NCBI GenBank assembly: GCA_937915285.1 | Contig: CALDNG010000224.1 | Location: 1-7,236, forward strand | Direction of reading: 5' to 3' | Source of the DNA: an uncultured Desulfomonile sp. | GTDB taxonomy: Bacteria > Desulfobacterota > Desulfomonilia > Desulfomonilales > Desulfomonilaceae | DNA: 7,236 nt | Shown: piece after piece, positions 5,383-7,236 of the stretch | How positions within the stretch are numbered: the stretch's first letter is position 1 | Layout: every line of letters begins with the position of its first letter | Notes under the pieces: model-generated | The model's database searches: none | Told to the model about the DNA's origin: nothing | What the model saw: only the letters and a program-made list of their open reading frames with translations | Made by a program: the position numbers and the translations under genes

Positions 5383-6264
5383 GACATTTTCCTCCAAATA
5401 GTAGTGAGCGGCTTTGCCGCCGGTGGTGTTTACGGCCTGATAGCCTTAGGTTTTGTCCTGATTTACAAGGCTACCAGCGTGCTTAACCTCGCCACCGGCG
5501 AATTCATGACAATGGGCGCATTCGTGTGCCTTACTCTACTAACACAGGTATCAGCCCCATTCTGGATTGCATTACCGGCCACTCTGCTGTTTGCGGCTAT
5601 CCTGGGTGTCATTGTGGAGCGCCTGGTTCTAAGACCGCTGATAGGTGAACCAATCATTGCCGTAATAATGGTCACCATAGGCCTGGGTAGCATTCTGAAA
5701 GGGATCACGCATCTTGTATGGTCACCGGAATACAGGTCCTTCCCCCAAATATTCCCACCTCAACCTCTTGATCTTGGATTTGCCATAGTGCCTTCGGGGC
5801 TTCTTTGGGGTTTCATTTTCGCATTGGTATGCACCGCAGTTTTTACCATCATCTTCAAGTTTACGAGGACCGGCCTGGCCATGAGAGCCACTGCAGCCAA
5901 CCAGCAGGCGGCTCTGTCGATGGGAATCAGTGTAAAGGGAGTTTTTGCTCTGTCCTGGAGCTTTGCCGCCATAACAGCGGCCGTAGGTGGAATAATAATA
6001 GGCAACATAAGCGGAATCAGCATTCATCTTGGTCACATAGGGCTAAAGGTCCTGGCGGTTATCATTCTTGGTGGCCTGGACAGCATAATCGGAGCAATTA
6101 TCGGTGGCTTCATCATCGGAATCCTCGAAAACCTTGCTGGAGTCTATCTTGATTCGATCATGGGCGGAGGGGTCAAGGAGGTTGTTCCCTTTGTGATCCT
6201 GGTCATCATAATGATGATTCGACCTTACGGCATGTTTGGAAGGCCCATTATTGAAAGAGTCTAA
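5380..6264 (+). CDS. livH: LivH-type ABC transporter permease (HAAT family)
   Basis: This 294-aa inner-membrane permease is one of two that form the translocation path of a branched-chain amino acid type (HAAT) ABC importer. The N-terminus MDIFLQIVVSGFAAGGVYGLIALG is family-typical, and NLATGEFMTMGAF (36-48) corresponds to the N-x-A-x-G-x-x-x-x-x-G-A segment of LivH. The cytoplasmic EAA-like loop that docks on the ATPases lies at about 173-204 (ANQQAALSMGIS, then WSFAAITAAVGG). GLKVLAVIILGGLDSIIGAIIGG (221-243) and RPYGMFG near the end are also typical. Hydrophobic segments cover the whole protein and length is normal. Start is TTG 5380. It is the first gene of the operon, 32 nt before the livM-like gene. 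Substrate is unknown; amino acids, aromatic acids and amides are all carried by relatives. Confidence 0.92.
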   Translation: MDIFLQIVVSGFAAGGVYGLIALGFVLIYKATSVLNLATGEFMTMGAFVCLTLLTQVSAPFWIALPATLLFAAILGVIVERLVLRPLIGEPIIAVIMVTIGLGSILKGITHLVWSPEYRSFPQIFPPQPLDLGFAIVPSGLLWGFIFALVCTAVFTIIFKFTRTGLAMRATAANQQAALSMGISVKGVFALSWSFAAITAAVGGIIIGNISGISIHLGHIGLKVLAVIILGGLDSIIGAIIGGFIIGILENLAGVYLDSIMGGGVKEVVPFVILVIIMMIRPYGMFGRPIIERV

Positions 6265-6296
6265 AATCCCCGGGGAATCATTCTAAAGGACAATCC

Positions 6297-7236
6297 ATGC
6301 GATGTGGTGACTTCAAAGAGTCCTACCTGAAAGACGAGACAATTTTCCAGACTTACTGGGTCAAGTTCTGGCTTGCGCTGTTGTTACTGTTTCTTCTTAC
6401 ATTGCCCCTGCACGCCAATGCTTATGTGATGTACGTGGCAAACCTGATCGGTTTCGCAATCATCGGCGCTGTGGGTCTTAATCTGCTGACGGGTTTTACC
6501 GGGCAAATATCATTGGGACATGCGGCTTTCATAGGCGTCGGGGGATATACTGCGGCCATACTCGTAACACGTGCAGGCTTGCCTTTCTGGGTAGCAATGC
6601 CTTTGGCGGGTTTGACTGCGGCTGCGACGGGAATGGTCATAGGAATACCATCCCTTCGTGTGAAGGGACTTTACCTTGTGATAGCGACGCTGGCCGCACA
6701 ATTCATCCTGGAATATGTTTTTGTGCACTGGGAGTCCATGACCCACGGTATCAGGGGCATTAACGTTCCTGCGCCGAGCATAGGCGATTTCAGGTTCGAC
6801 ACTGAGCAAAAGTTTTATTATATCACCTTGTTGATGGTTGTTTTAGGGGTAGGCTTCGCCAGGAACCTCGTGCGCACAAAATGGGGCCGTGCTTTTGTGG
6901 CAATAAGGGACAGGGATCTGGCAGCCGAGATAATGGGGATCAACCTGTTCCGTTATAAGCTTGTGGCATTTGGCCTGAGTTCCTTTTACGCCGGAATCGC
7001 GGGCGCGCTTTGGGTTGGCTTCATAAAGGTGGTTACCCCGGAGCACTTCCCCTTCTCGCTTTCCATCCAGTATCTGGCGATGGTTATAGTTGGAGGATTA
7101 GGCAGTGTGCTCGGTTCCATTTTCGGGGCTGTGTTCATGACATTGGTACCCGAGCTTCTCAATGTTCTGACTAGCATTGCCAAATCGTCGCTCCCGGGAC
7201 TCGAACACGTCTTCCTTCCCATGAAGGATGTGATAT
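6297..7236 (+). CDS. livM: LivM-type ABC transporter permease, 3' end cut by window
   Basis: The second HAAT permease is open for 313 codons from ATG 6297 to the window edge; LivM proteins usually have 320-360 residues, so little is missing. AAAGGA stands about 7 nt before the ATG. A polar cytoplasmic N-terminus (1-24, CGDFKESYLKDETIFQTYW) precedes the first membrane segment. Signature segments are GLNLLTGFTGQISLGHAAFIGVGGY (60-69 and 70-84), IPSLRVKGLYLVIATLA (117-133), the EAA-like loop AAEIMGINLFRYKLVAFGLS (209-228) with FYAGIAGAL (230-238), and YLAMVIVGGLGSVLGSIFGA (259-278). It pairs with the LivH-like protein just upstream in the same operon. ATPase (LivG, LivF) and periplasmic binding-protein genes are expected beyond the edge. 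Confidence 0.93.
   Translation, partial: MRCGDFKESYLKDETIFQTYWVKFWLALLLLFLLTLPLHANAYVMYVANLIGFAIIGAVGLNLLTGFTGQISLGHAAFIGVGGYTAAILVTRAGLPFWVAMPLAGLTAAATGMVIGIPSLRVKGLYLVIATLAAQFILEYVFVHWESMTHGIRGINVPAPSIGDFRFDTEQKFYYITLLMVVLGVGFARNLVRTKWGRAFVAIRDRDLAAEIMGINLFRYKLVAFGLSSFYAGIAGALWVGFIKVVTPEHFPFSLSIQYLAMVIVGGLGSVLGSIFGAVFMTLVPELLNVLTSIAKSSLPGLEHVFLPMKDVI

Noticed and set aside
5722..6036. Minus-strand frames within the livH-like gene, and similar ones within the livM-like gene (6422-6809)
   Set aside because: They are shadows of strongly conserved permease genes, with low-complexity, improbable protein composition.
6267..6276. Palindrome TCCCCGGGGA between the livH- and livM-like genes
   Set aside because: With no loop it cannot form a stable hairpin of useful size, and no T-tract follows; probably chance.

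Overview
The window looks like the chromosome of a mid-GC, Gram-negative anaerobe, most likely of the Desulfobacterota (old Deltaproteobacteria). The best clue is a short MoaE-like protein of a type I remember from sulfate reducers and their relatives. The cytoplasmic GAF-type sensor kinase and the Liv-type permeases with a long LivM N-terminus fit that group but do not prove it. I cannot name a species.

Layout. At the left edge lies the 5' part of a tRNA-Gly(GCC) gene on the minus strand, with a good sigma70-type promoter. Next, on the same strand, is a compact unit: a 59-codon gene for a small helix-turn-helix-like protein, with its own ribosome binding site, a hairpin-plus-T-tract terminator and a perfect 15-bp dyad just upstream of its start. 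A very AT-rich gap separates it from a YihY/BrkB-family inner-membrane protein gene (plus). That gene converges on the divergent MoaE-like gene (minus).

The middle (about 2.1-5.1 kb) is a signalling cluster. It holds a soluble GAF histidine kinase of the NarX/DegS (HisKA_3) type (plus), a NarL/FixJ-type response regulator (minus) whose stop codon overlaps that of the kinase tail to tail, and a stand-alone receiver protein (plus) diverging from the regulator. All three keep their phosphotransfer residues. The simplest reading is one kinase with two possible receiver partners, one with a DNA-binding output and one without.

The right end starts a high-affinity branched-chain amino acid (HAAT) type ABC transporter operon: livH-like, then livM-like, the latter cut by the window edge. 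Substrate-binding and ATPase genes are not visible and would be expected downstream or elsewhere. The substrate cannot be read from the permeases. Amino acids are the default, but related systems carry aromatic acids, amides or urea. Control of this transporter by the neighbouring signalling genes is possible from position only.

I see no CRISPR array, insertion sequence, phage gene or anti-phage system. The least described items are the small HTH-like gene with its dyad, the non-canonical MoaE, and the kinase/regulator/receiver arrangement with its spaced repeats.
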